A stretch of 7,005 nt of DNA from Eubacteriales Family XIII. Incertae Sedis bacterium. GTDB taxonomy: Bacteria > Bacillota > Clostridia > Peptostreptococcales > Anaerovoracaceae. This document shows positions 1 through 6,434 of the stretch, in pieces. The stretch's first letter is position 1; every line of letters begins with the position of its first letter. The DNA is taken from NCBI GenBank assembly GCA_031257215.1, contig JAIRPC010000104.1, positions 1-7,005 of the forward strand, given 5' to 3'. The position numbers and the translations under genes are program-made. The notes beneath the pieces were generated by a model. That model worked only from the letters and a program-made list of their open reading frames with translations, searched no databases and was not told where the DNA came from.

Positions 1-17
1 AACTTGTGTACGAACAT
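1..17 (-). CDS. possible start of next gene (five full codons visible)
   Basis: On the minus strand an ATG at 17-15 is preceded by AAGGAG with a 7-base gap, a good ribosome binding site, and the frame stays open to the window edge (Met-Phe-Val-His-Lys). This would be the next gene downstream of coaX in the same direction. Five residues are too few to identify a product. In many Firmicutes a tRNA-dihydrouridine synthase gene follows coaX, but these residues do not specifically resemble its N-terminus. It could equally be chance. Confidence 0.25.
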
Positions 18-84
18 TCTTGGTCTCCTTGAGTCTTGCATTGGCTTTTTTGGCATTGATGCCTTTTTTTCTTCCCGAATTTAA

Positions 85-122
85 CAGGCCGGCGTGACCT
101 GGTATATTTCCGCGCCAGCCCG
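85..122 (-). terminator. candidate hairpin after coaX
   Basis: On the minus strand a 10-bp stem (arms 113-122 and 85-94, eight Watson-Crick pairs and two G-U pairs) encloses an 18-base loop and lies 35 bases past the coaX stop codon. The tail that follows is only weakly U-rich (UUAAAUUC), so it is a poor intrinsic terminator. It may instead be an mRNA-stabilising or processing hairpin between coaX and the possible next gene. Confidence 0.3.
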
Positions 123-156
123 GCTTTAATCGACCTCCCCTTGGGATTATGCTCCC

Positions 157-939
157 TTACCGTCTGTTCTTCTCGTAGATATATTTCAGTCCTTCCAGCG
201 TTAGCATTTTGTCTACGTGGTCTATGCATTTTACGCCGTCCGCCATCATGCTGGCTACGCCGCCTGTCGCTATGACCTTGACGGGCTTGCCGCCGCAGTA
301 TTCGGACAGCTCCTTTTTCATCTTGTCGCATAGGTATTCAATCATGCCCATATGCCCGTAGACCAGCCCCGCCTGCATGCTTTCGCTCGTGTTCTTGCAG
401 ATGGTCATGCCTGGCTCCTCCAGCTCCACCCTTGGCAGCTTTGCGGTTTTTTCGAACAGCGCTTCCGAGCTTATCTTCAGCCCCGGCGCGATAGAGCCGC
501 CGAGGTATTCCCAGCTATCAGACACGGCACAGAACGTGGTGGCCGTGCCGAGGTCGATGATGACGAGCGGACCGCCGTATTTGGACAGCCCCGCCACGGC
601 GTTGACGATGCGGTCGGCGCCCACCTGCCCGGGGTTGTCGTATTTGACGATCAGCCCCGTCTTGATGCCAGGCCCGACGATGAGGGCGCGCCTGTTGAAA
701 TATTTCGTCGACATATGCTGGAGCGTATAAAGAATCGATGGAACGACAGTGGACACGATGACGGCGTCCACCTCATGCGGGTCAAGCTTCTCATAGGCGA
801 AAAGCTGCGTTATCATCATGCCGTATTCGTCGGCGCTACGCGACACCATGGTCTCCATACGCCAATTATGGGTCAGCTCGCCGCCCTGAAAGACGCCGAG
901 GACGATGTTGGTATTGCCGACATCAAAAGCTAATAACAT
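157..939 (-). CDS. coaX: type III pantothenate kinase
   Basis: This 260-residue protein phosphorylates pantothenate with ATP in the first committed step of coenzyme A synthesis, in the cytoplasm. Its length is normal for CoaX. The ASKHA-fold motifs are all present: DVGNTN at residues 6-11 (phosphate loop), GADR at 107-110 with Asp109 as the likely catalytic base, DLGTATT at 129-135, GGSIAPG at 147-153 and ATGG at 224-227. The ATG at 939 is the natural start because it places the DVGNTN motif at the usual distance from the N-terminus. A GAGG sequence lies about 10 bases upstream. The gene follows the biotin carrier gene but is separated from it by a large palindrome, so whether it shares that transcript is open. 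Type III enzymes are generally not feedback-inhibited by CoA. A CoA-making enzyme next to an acyl-CoA-using enzyme is a plausible but unproven functional link. Confidence 0.96.
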   Translation of the reverse strand: MLLAFDVGNTNIVLGVFQGGELTHNWRMETMVSRSADEYGMMITQLFAYEKLDPHEVDAVIVSTVVPSILYTLQHMSTKYFNRRALIVGPGIKTGLIVKYDNPGQVGADRIVNAVAGLSKYGGPLVIIDLGTATTFCAVSDSWEYLGGSIAPGLKISSEALFEKTAKLPRVELEEPGMTICKNTSESMQAGLVYGHMGMIEYLCDKMKKELSEYCGGKPVKVIATGGVASMMADGVKCIDHVDKMLTLEGLKYIYEKNRR

Positions 940-953
940 AAATAAAACCCCTC

Positions 954-1080
954 AGACAAGACGCGCTGGTTTTAGTGCAGTTCGGTGCTTTGGGTGCTTT
1001 GGGGCAGCGGAGCGTACTTAATAGTACGTGAGCAGCCACGAAGCGCCAAAAGCGCCGAAATGTGCAAAACCAGCGTGTCT
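954..1080. repeat. 127-bp imperfect palindrome between the biotin carrier gene and coaX
   Basis: Almost the whole intergenic region folds on itself. AGACA (954-958) matches TGTCT (1076-1080), CGCTGGTTTT (964-973) matches AAAACCAGCG (1066-1075), the 25-base arm 981-1005 matches 1035-1059, and CGTACT (1013-1018) matches AGTACG (1023-1028) around a TAAT loop. In the 25-base arm I count 20 Watson-Crick pairs, three T-G pairs and two G-A mismatches. The T-G pairs would be U-G wobbles in plus-strand RNA but A-C mismatches in minus-strand RNA. The left arm carries a tandem 9-base repeat, GGTGCTTTG twice. No open reading frame of its own is credible. It looks like a mobile-type intergenic palindrome (REP/MITE-like) or a structured RNA. 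It is not a classical terminator, because the minus-strand tail is not a U tract directly after the stem. Confidence 0.85.
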
Positions 1081-1106
1081 CCGAGGCAGTCACGCCAGCG
1101 AGGTAT

Positions 1107-1508
1107 CTACGCTAGCGAGACTAACCCATCACCAGCATTAACCTGCGCCCCCTTACTCACCAACACCGCATCCACCGTGCCGGCCTGGGGTGCCACTATC
1201 TCGTTCTCCATCTTCATGGCTTCGAGAATCAGCAGCGTGTCGCCTGCGTTCACTGCCTGTCCGGGCGCTACCTTAATATCGAGAATCGTGCCGGGCATCG
1301 GGGCTTCCACTACCACCGCTCCTGCCGAGGGCGCACCTGCCGGCGCTGCCGCCGGAGCCGGAGCCGCGGGCGCGGGCGCCGCCGCCGGAGCAGCCGGAGC
1401 CGGTGCCGCTACCGGCGCTGCGGAAGTCACTACGGGCGCACCGCCCACTTCTTCCACCTCGACCGCGTATACCGTGCCGTTCACTGTGATGTTGTACTTC
1501 TTGCTCAT
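1107..1508 (-). CDS. mmdC: biotin carrier subunit of decarboxylase/carboxylase (MmdC-like)
   Basis: This 133-residue protein carries the covalently bound biotin that shuttles carboxyl groups between the carboxyltransferase (the mmdA product) and a partner enzyme. A short beta-rich N-terminal segment (1-25) is followed by an Ala/Pro-rich flexible linker (about 28-63) and a C-terminal biotinyl domain (about 65-133). The biotinylation motif EAMKM is present with Lys99 as the acceptor, 34 residues before the C-terminus, the usual place. The ATG at 1508 has GGAGG at 1517-1521, eight bases upstream and inside the last codons of the preceding gene, from which it is separated by two bases. Translation of the two is probably coupled. 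The protein should be a substrate of the BirA encoded at 6502-7005. It could serve methylmalonyl-CoA or oxaloacetate decarboxylase, or an acyl-CoA carboxylase. The symbol assumes the first. Confidence 0.85.
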   Translation of the reverse strand: MSKKYNITVNGTVYAVEVEEVGGAPVVTSAAPVAAPAPAAPAAAPAPAAPAPAAAPAGAPSAGAVVVEAPMPGTILDIKVAPGQAVNAGDTLLILEAMKMENEIVAPQAGTVDAVLVSKGAQVNAGDGLVSLA

Positions 1509-1510
1509 TC

Positions 1511-1780
1511 TTAAATCCTCCTACTCTCAATAGCTTCGCGGTTGCCCAACATGCCCCAGGCGGGGATGACTCCGGCAACTCTGTTTATCTTCTGTACGCG
1601 CAGATTGGTCTGCGCCCCGCCGTCCTCATAGGCGGCGATGGCCGCCGCGATAACGGCGATATGTTCGTCGGACGAGGAGGCCGCCACCGCCGCGCCAAGC
1701 ACGGCGAGCAGTTCTCCGTCCATGCCCGCAGGCGTGTCCGCGACCACATTCTTTTTTTTCTTCCTACTAAATAAGCCCAT
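1511..1780 (-). CDS. small OadG/MmdE-like accessory subunit without a clear membrane helix
   Basis: This 89-residue protein lies between the carboxyltransferase and biotin carrier genes, the place held by the delta/gamma or epsilon subunit in sodium-pumping decarboxylase operons. It has a basic N-terminus (SRKKKK at 5-10), an Ala-rich helix-like segment with HIAVIAAAIAAYEDGG at 40-55, and a C-terminal motif RVAGVIPAWGMLGNREAIESR at 68-88. From memory this matches the soluble C-terminal part of OadG/MmdD and the small MmdE, which support assembly of the complex. Canonical OadG and MmdD begin with a hydrophobic membrane helix, and here that helix is missing: residues 21-50 are Ala-rich with charged and polar residues. 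The ATG at 1780 has AGGA four bases upstream. A run of eight A in the lysine codons is the only base-composition oddity. Family assignment is moderate and rests on position plus the C-terminal motif. Confidence 0.65.
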   Translation of the reverse strand: MGLFSRKKKKNVVADTPAGMDGELLAVLGAAVAASSSDEHIAVIAAAIAAYEDGGAQTNLRVQKINRVAGVIPAWGMLGNREAIESRRI

Positions 1781-1837
1781 ATTATCCTACCTATTCCAGT
1801 CCGTTACAGGACGCGCATTTTCATTAGCGGCCAAGCT

Positions 1838-3385
1838 TTATAGCGGTATATTGCCGTGCTTCTTCGCGGGCAGGCTCTCGCGCTTGGATTCGAGCATGTC
1901 GAACGCGCTGATGAGACGCTGCCTTGACTGCGCCGGCTCGATTACATCCTCGACGTATCCCAGCTCCGCGGCTCTGTACGGATTGTTGAATTTCTCTTCG
2001 TACTCGGCGACCTTCTCGGCGCGCTTCGCTATCGGGTCGTCCGCGTCCTTGATGTCCTTGCGGAACACGATGTTCGCCGCACCGTCCGCGCCCATTACCG
2101 CTATCTGCGCCGACGGCCACGCGAACACGAGATCCGCGCCAAGCTCTTTGTTGCACATCGCTATGTACGCGCCGCCGTAAGCCTTGCGGAGTATCATCGT
2201 GACCTTCGGAACGGTCGCTTCGCAGTAGGCGTAGAGCAGCTTCGCGCCGTGACGGATGATGCCGCCCGTCTCCTGGTCGACGCCGGGCAGGAAGCCTGGC
2301 ACGTCCACGATGTTCAGCAGCGGGATGTTGAACGCGTCGCAGCGGCGCACGAAGCGCGCGGCCTTGTCCGACGCATTGATGTCAAGGCAGCCGGCCGCCA
2401 CCTTGGGCTGGTTCGCGATAACGCCTACCGTGTTGCCCGCCAGCCTGATGAAGCAGGTGACGATGTTCTTCGCATAGTGCGTCGCGACATCAAAATATTT
2501 CCCGTCGTCCGCAATCGCCTCGATAACCTTGTAGATGTCATAGCCCTTGTTCGGGTTTTCCGGTATTATCTCGTTCAGCTCGGGTATGAGGCGGTTCACG
2601 TCGTCCTGCGTGAGCTGCGGGGGCGCCACCTCCGCGTTGTTCGAGGGCATGTACGAGAGCAGCTCCTTCACCTGGGCGAGCGTGTCCTCGTCGTTCTTGC
2701 CCATGAAATGCGCCACGCCGCTGACGCTGTTGTGCGTCATCGCGCCGCCCAGCTTCTCGGCGGAAACTTCTTCGCCCGTGACCGCGTGGATGACCTGCGG
2801 CCCTGTTATGAACATCTGGCTCGTCCCATCCACCATGAAGATGAAGTCCGTGATGGCGGGGCTGTAAACCGCGCCGCCCGCACAGGGGCCCATTATGACA
2901 GAAATTTGGGGGATAACCCCACTGCTGATCGTGTTGTTGTAGAAAATCTTGCCGTAGCCTGAGAGCGAGCCTACGCCCTCCTGTATGCGCGCCCCGCCGC
3001 TGTCGTTCATGCCGACGAGCGGCGCGCCCATTTTCAGCGCCATCTTCTGCGCCTTGACGATCTTCTCGGCGTGGTATTCGCCGAGCGACCCGCCAAGCAC
3101 CGTGAAATCCTGCGCGTAGGCAAACACCAGGCGCCCGTTCACGTTGCCGTAGCCGGACACAACGCCGTCGCCCGGCGCGTGTACGCTGGGCATGTCGAAA
3201 TTGTTCGAGCGGTGCGAAACGAACACGTCTATCTCGACGAACGTGCCCTCGTCGAACAGCATGTCAAGCCGCTCCCGCGCCGTGGACTTGCCCGACTCGT
3301 GCTGCTTGTCGATGCGCGACTGTCCGCCGCCCAGGGCAATCTCCGACTTCTGCCTCCTTAAATCCTCTAATTTCTGATTCGCCAT
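1838..3385 (-). CDS. mmdA: carboxyltransferase subunit, methylmalonyl-CoA decarboxylase alpha / propionyl-CoA carboxylase beta type
   Basis: This 515-residue protein, the usual family length, transfers a carboxyl group between an acyl-CoA and carrier-bound biotin. The N-terminal crotonase-like half holds an oxyanion-hole motif GPCAGGAVYSP (166-176). The C-terminal half holds KAYGGAY (401-407) and QIAVMGADGAANI (427-439), both typical. The start at 3385 directly abuts the ftsH stop codon (TAG then ATG), and AAGGAGG at 3397-3403 lies inside the end of ftsH, 11 bases upstream. Residue 408 is Ile. I believe it aligns with a position separating acetyl- from propionyl-CoA enzymes in Streptomyces, but this is not decisive. 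With the small subunit and carrier downstream, an MmdA role (methylmalonyl-CoA to propionyl-CoA with Na+ export) is most likely. However, no beta subunit gene is in view, so a propionyl-CoA carboxylase role remains possible. Confidence 0.88.
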   Translation of the reverse strand: MANQKLEDLRRQKSEIALGGGQSRIDKQHESGKSTARERLDMLFDEGTFVEIDVFVSHRSNNFDMPSVHAPGDGVVSGYGNVNGRLVFAYAQDFTVLGGSLGEYHAEKIVKAQKMALKMGAPLVGMNDSGGARIQEGVGSLSGYGKIFYNNTISSGVIPQISVIMGPCAGGAVYSPAITDFIFMVDGTSQMFITGPQVIHAVTGEEVSAEKLGGAMTHNSVSGVAHFMGKNDEDTLAQVKELLSYMPSNNAEVAPPQLTQDDVNRLIPELNEIIPENPNKGYDIYKVIEAIADDGKYFDVATHYAKNIVTCFIRLAGNTVGVIANQPKVAAGCLDINASDKAARFVRRCDAFNIPLLNIVDVPGFLPGVDQETGGIIRHGAKLLYAYCEATVPKVTMILRKAYGGAYIAMCNKELGADLVFAWPSAQIAVMGADGAANIVFRKDIKDADDPIAKRAEKVAEYEEKFNNPYRAAELGYVEDVIEPAQSRQRLISAFDMLESKRESLPAKKHGNIPL

Positions 3386-5572
3386 CTATTCATTATCCTC
3401 CTTATCTATGCGTCTAGGGACTCGTTTTACTGTTTTTCTCGTGCTCTTGCCTGCCTGCGGCTTCCCGGGCTCGTTGTCCGCGCCCTGCGGCTTTCCAGGA
3501 TTCTCGACAACATAGCCGCCGTTCGCGCCGTCAGCGCCGCCCTGCCCATCAGGAGGGTCAGCGCCCTCCGCCGTGCCTGCGCTCTCGCCGTCCTCGGAAT
3601 ACTCGCCGAAGCCGTCGTCGTAAAAATCCGTTTCCTCCGACTCGGCAAGCTCCGCCTCTTTCAGCATCTGCTCCGTTTCGGCAGCCTCCGCTTCATTCTG
3701 CTGCGCGATATCCTTGGCCGCGTTGTTGATCTGGTCTTTCAGCCCTTCGAGCGTCAGCGCACCTGAATAGAGCGCCTCGAACTGGTCTCCGTCGAGCGTT
3801 TCAAGTTCGAGCAGGGCCGACGCGACGAGTTCGAGCTTGTCGCGGTTCTCCGTGAGTATGCGTATCGCCGTCGAGAACGCCTCGTCTATGATGGCCTTTA
3901 TTTCCTCGTCTATCTCCGAGGCTATCTCCTCGGAATAGTTCTTGTGCGTCGTGAAGTCCTTGCCGAGGAACACCTCGTCGGCCGCGCTGTAATTCACAAG
4001 ACCCAGCTTGTCGCTGAAACCGTATTTCGTAACCATGTCGCGCGATATCTCGGTGGCGCGCACGATGTCGTTGCTCGCGCCTGTGCTGATGTCGTCGAGC
4101 GTCACCTTCTCAGCCGCGCGCCCGCCGAGCAGGTGTATGATCTGTTCCTGCATCTCGGTCTTCGTGCCGAAATATTTGTCCTCCTTGGGAAGCGTCATGG
4201 TGAAGCCGCCCGCCATGCCGTGCGGTATGATGGTGATCTGGTGTACAGGGTCGGTGTTCGGCAGGGAGTGCGCGACCACCGCGTGGCCCGCTTCGTGGTA
4301 TGCCGTGAGCCTGCGCTCGTTCTCGCTGATGACGCGGCTCTTCTTCTCCGGGCCGGCTATGACCTTCGTTATGGCGGCCTCTATCTCGTCCATGCGGATC
4401 TTGCGCCCGTTGCGCCTGGCCGTCAGCAGCGCGGCCTCGTTCAGCATGTTCTCAATGTCCGCTGGCGTGAAGCCCGGCGTCCTGCGCGCGAGCACCGCCG
4501 CGTTCACCTCGTCGGCCAGCGGCTTGTTCTTGGAATGTACGCGGAATATAGCTTCGCGCCCCTTGATGTCGGGAATGCCGATCACCACCTGCCTGTCGAA
4601 GCGCCCCGGCCTGAGCAGCGCGGGGTCTAGTATGTCCGGCCTGTTCGTTGCCGCTAGGATGATGATGCCGGAATTGTCGCCAAAGCCGTCCATCTCGACC
4701 AGAAGCTGGTTCAGCGTCTGTTCGCGCTCGTCATGACCGCCGCCAAGCCCCGCGCCCCTGCGCCTGCCTACCGCGTCGATCTCGTCTATGAATATGATGC
4801 ACGGCGAATTTTTCTTCGCCTGCTCGAACAGGTCGCGCACCCGCGACGCACCGACACCCACGAACATCTCGACGAAATCCGAGCCGCTGATGGTGAAGAA
4901 CGGCACGCCCGCCTCTCCGGCCGCCGCCCGCGATATATATGTCTTGCCCGTTCCCGGGGGGCCGACGAGCAGCATCCCCTTGGGTATGCGCGCGCCAAGC
5001 TCGTTGTACTTCTTCGGGTTTTTCAGGAAATCGACAACCTCCGTCAATTCCTCCTTTTCCTCGTCCAGGCCCGCCACATCCCCGAACGTGACCTTCCTGC
5101 CGTCGCTCTCCTTGTGCATCCTCGCGCGGCTGCGACCGAACTGCATGACCCTGCCTCCGCCCCCCGCGCCGCTGTTCATGATCATATACATGAAGAAAAT
5201 GAGAACCGCGACCATCAGAAGCGTCGGCAGAAGCGTCATGAGAAGCCCGTTGTTCGACGGCGGCTTCTGGGTGACCTCTATCTTGCCCGACTTCATGAGC
5301 GGATCCAGATACTCGCTCAACAGCCAGTTATTGAACAGATAATTCGTTACGCATACTATCTCCCGGCCGCTGTGCAACTCCATGCTGAGGCTTTCCTCAG
5401 ACATCTCTACGCTCTTGACGTTGCCGTCTTTCAGCTCCTTTACCACCTCCGAAAACATTAAGTCTTTCGGCGCCTCGCCCGCGTTCATGCCCTTGATGAC
5501 AAAAGCGATGACAATGATAACCAGAATAAGCAAGATATAGAAAGTGATATTCCGTACTGTGGTTCTTTTCAA
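3386..5572 (-). CDS. ftsH: ATP-dependent zinc metalloprotease FtsH, TTG start
   Basis: This membrane-anchored hexameric AAA+ protease degrades membrane and regulatory proteins. From the TTG at 5572 it has 728 residues. They run as a short basic N-terminus, membrane helix 1 (about 9-28), an extracytoplasmic domain (about 29-107), membrane helix 2 (about 109-132), then the AAA module with Walker A GPPGTGKT (204-211), pore motif FVGVG (237-241), Walker B IIFIDEID (259-266) and the second region of homology around 310-328. The peptidase has HEAGH at 426-430, with Asp502 of STGASND as the probable third zinc ligand. I chose the TTG because AAGGAG lies nine bases upstream and the next residues match the normal FtsH beginning. 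An in-frame ATG at 5671 lies only about 10 bases past the -10 element and has no ribosome site. The C-terminus is unusually long: an acidic, Gly-rich stretch, a PGKPQ motif twice, then a basic end. Confidence 0.95.
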   Translation of the reverse strand: MKRTTVRNITFYILLILVIIVIAFVIKGMNAGEAPKDLMFSEVVKELKDGNVKSVEMSEESLSMELHSGREIVCVTNYLFNNWLLSEYLDPLMKSGKIEVTQKPPSNNGLLMTLLPTLLMVAVLIFFMYMIMNSGAGGGGRVMQFGRSRARMHKESDGRKVTFGDVAGLDEEKEELTEVVDFLKNPKKYNELGARIPKGMLLVGPPGTGKTYISRAAAGEAGVPFFTISGSDFVEMFVGVGASRVRDLFEQAKKNSPCIIFIDEIDAVGRRRGAGLGGGHDEREQTLNQLLVEMDGFGDNSGIIILAATNRPDILDPALLRPGRFDRQVVIGIPDIKGREAIFRVHSKNKPLADEVNAAVLARRTPGFTPADIENMLNEAALLTARRNGRKIRMDEIEAAITKVIAGPEKKSRVISENERRLTAYHEAGHAVVAHSLPNTDPVHQITIIPHGMAGGFTMTLPKEDKYFGTKTEMQEQIIHLLGGRAAEKVTLDDISTGASNDIVRATEISRDMVTKYGFSDKLGLVNYSAADEVFLGKDFTTHKNYSEEIASEIDEEIKAIIDEAFSTAIRILTENRDKLELVASALLELETLDGDQFEALYSGALTLEGLKDQINNAAKDIAQQNEAEAAETEQMLKEAELAESEETDFYDDGFGEYSEDGESAGTAEGADPPDGQGGADGANGGYVVENPGKPQGADNEPGKPQAGKSTRKTVKRVPRRIDKEDNE

Positions 5573-5581
5573 CTCTGTATT

Positions 5582-5587
5582 CTCCTT
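5582..5587 (-). promoter_or_regulatory. ribosome binding site deciding the ftsH start
   Basis: AAGGAG on the minus strand ends nine bases before TTG at 5572-5570. The upstream in-frame ATG (5671) lacks such a site, so this element argues for the shorter, 728-residue FtsH. Confidence 0.75.
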
Positions 5588-5592
5588 GGTTC

Positions 5593-5623
5593 GGCGCAAG
5601 GCGGCATAATGAAGCCTTGCCCC
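5593..5623 (-). other. leader hairpin upstream of ftsH
   Basis: In the untranslated leader of ftsH the minus strand can form a 9-bp stem with one mismatch (GGGGCAAGG at 5615-5623 with CCTTGCGCC at 5593-5601), and two or three extra pairs are possible in the loop (GGC with GCC). It ends five bases before the Shine-Dalgarno sequence. It could modulate ftsH translation or be fortuitous in GC-rich DNA. No U tract follows, so it is not a terminator. Confidence 0.35.
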
Positions 5624-5680
5624 CGCACTTATTGCCCCGCCTGCTATTCGCTGCCATGCGGAGCAATACATAATGTGAAA

Positions 5681-5709
5681 ATATTATCACACCAGCGGCT
5701 TTATTTCAA
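5681..5709 (-). promoter_or_regulatory. sigma-70-type promoter for ftsH and the downstream biotin-enzyme genes
   Basis: On the minus strand TTGAAA (5704-5709) is followed after 17 bases by TAATAT (5681-5686). An overlapping alternative -10, GATAAT at 5683-5688, carries an extended TG element (TGTGATAAT). The start of transcription should be near 5674, giving a leader of roughly 100 bases before the TTG start of ftsH. The promoter lies just downstream of the bioY hairpin terminator, which supports ftsH starting a new transcription unit. I see no CIRCE-like heat-shock operator in it. Confidence 0.65.
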
Positions 5710-5720
5710 CCAAAAGGCCA

Positions 5721-5769
5721 ATGTAATAGAATAATGTTTGGCGGCAATCGAACAGAAACCGCCAAACAT
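5721..5769 (-). terminator. intrinsic terminator of bioY
   Basis: A perfect 11-bp inverted repeat (ATGTTTGGCGG at 5734-5744 and CCGCCAAACAT at 5759-5769) encloses a 14-base loop and starts 33 bases after the bioY stop codon. On the minus strand the stem is followed by a U-rich tail (UAUUCUAUUACAU). On the plus strand the tail is not U-rich, so it works for bioY. The tail is not a pure U run, so termination may be partial and some read-through into ftsH is possible. Confidence 0.7.
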
Positions 5770-5802
5770 AGCCAGATATGGGCCGCTATATGCCGAGAAG
5801 CC

Positions 5803-6360
5803 CTATCGGGCAGTGGCGCGGAGCAGCCGCCCCTTGATCAAAATGCTCTTGATTTTCGTGCCCAGCGTAGCCACCAAAATGATTTTGACAATGCCTGTCG
5901 GGATGAACGGGAACACGCAGGCGAAGAACGCGGCGGCCATGCCCTGGGACGTGACCAGGCTGAACATGAGCATGCCGCAGATATAGTTGATGATAACCCC
6001 TATGACAAGCCCCGCAACCAGCCAAATAGCCTTCCCTTTATCTGCGCCCAGCCCTGAGAACCACGCCAAAACAGGGAACGAAAGGAGGAAACCGCCCGTC
6101 GGCCCAAGGATAACGCCTATGCCGCTCGCGAACCCCGCGAAAACAGGCAGTCCAAGCGCCCCGATAATAATATAGACCAAGGTTGATATGGTTCCCCTTT
6201 TCGCTCCCAGCACAACTCCCGCGAGAGGTATGGCAAGGGTCTGCAACGTCATTGGCACGCCGTAGGGCATCGGGATGCTGATTTGCCCCAATACGCAGAT
6301 CACCGCCGTGAAAAAACCTATCATGCACATATCTTGGATTGACAGCTTCTTTTTGTTCAT
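5803..6360 (-). CDS. bioY: biotin ECF transporter S component
   Basis: This roughly 185-residue, strongly hydrophobic protein with about six predicted membrane helices binds biotin in the membrane and, with a shared ECF module (ATPases plus EcfT), imports it. Family hallmarks are visible: IPMPYGVPMTLQTLAIPLAG (residues 29-48), GALGLPVFAG (67-76) and LGPTGGFLLSFP (85-96). A charged loop, GADKGK, follows near 105-110. No bioM, bioN or ecf genes lie nearby, so a group II system using a shared energising module encoded elsewhere is likely, or BioY works alone as reported for some species. I chose ATG 6360 because GGAGG lies five bases upstream at 6366-6370. An ATG at 6372, with AAGGAGG 11 bases upstream, would add four residues and is almost equally possible. 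Expression is very probably biotin-repressed through the operator at 6427-6459. Monocistronic transcription is likely. Confidence 0.94.
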   Translation of the reverse strand: MNKKKLSIQDMCMIGFFTAVICVLGQISIPMPYGVPMTLQTLAIPLAGVVLGAKRGTISTLVYIIIGALGLPVFAGFASGIGVILGPTGGFLLSFPVLAWFSGLGADKGKAIWLVAGLVIGVIINYICGMLMFSLVTSQGMAAAFFACVFPFIPTGIVKIILVATLGTKIKSILIKGRLLRATAR

Positions 6361-6405
6361 TTTCGCCTCCATTGCTTCCGTCGCCTCCTTCGCTAGCTCG
6401 GGAAT

Positions 6406-6434
6406 ATTTTATAACAGCGGGGAGGCATTGTCAA
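6406..6434 (-). promoter_or_regulatory. strong sigma-70 promoter of bioY
   Basis: On the minus strand a consensus -35 hexamer TTGACA (6429-6434) is followed after exactly 17 bases by TAAAAT (6406-6411), one base from consensus. Transcription should start near 6399, leaving a short leader of about 38 bases. The -35 lies inside the proximal half-site of the BirA operator, so bound repressor would block RNA polymerase. Confidence 0.85.

Noticed and set aside
52..70. GGCATTGATGCC followed by seven T on the plus strand as an intrinsic terminator
   Set aside because: The stem is only 4-5 bp with a 2-4-base loop, and no plus-strand gene is visible before it.
985..1533. Plus-strand open frame running through the palindrome and across the biotin carrier gene
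   Set aside because: Most of it is the complement of the Ala/Pro linker and biotinyl domain. It has no recognisable family and starts inside the palindrome.
1752..1759. Run of eight A (minus strand) in the small subunit gene as a possible slippage or frameshift site
   Set aside because: The run simply encodes lysines in a basic N-terminus and the unshifted frame already gives the full expected protein. No stimulatory structure is apparent.
2249..2962. Plus-strand open frame of 237 residues opposite mmdA
   Set aside because: Rich in Arg, Val, Asp and His as expected for a shadow of a GC-rich gene, with no motif, and overlapping conserved carboxyltransferase motifs on the other strand.
4008..5461. 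Long plus-strand open frames opposite ftsH (4008-4736, 4733-5461, 3944-4630)
   Set aside because: They lie wholly antisense to a clear FtsH coding region, have no recognisable domains, and have the compositional bias expected of the complement of a GC-rich gene.
5573..5671. N-terminal extension of FtsH from ATG 5671
   Set aside because: No ribosome binding site, position nearly at the predicted transcription start, and a sequence unlike FtsH N-termini; the TTG at 5572 is better supported.
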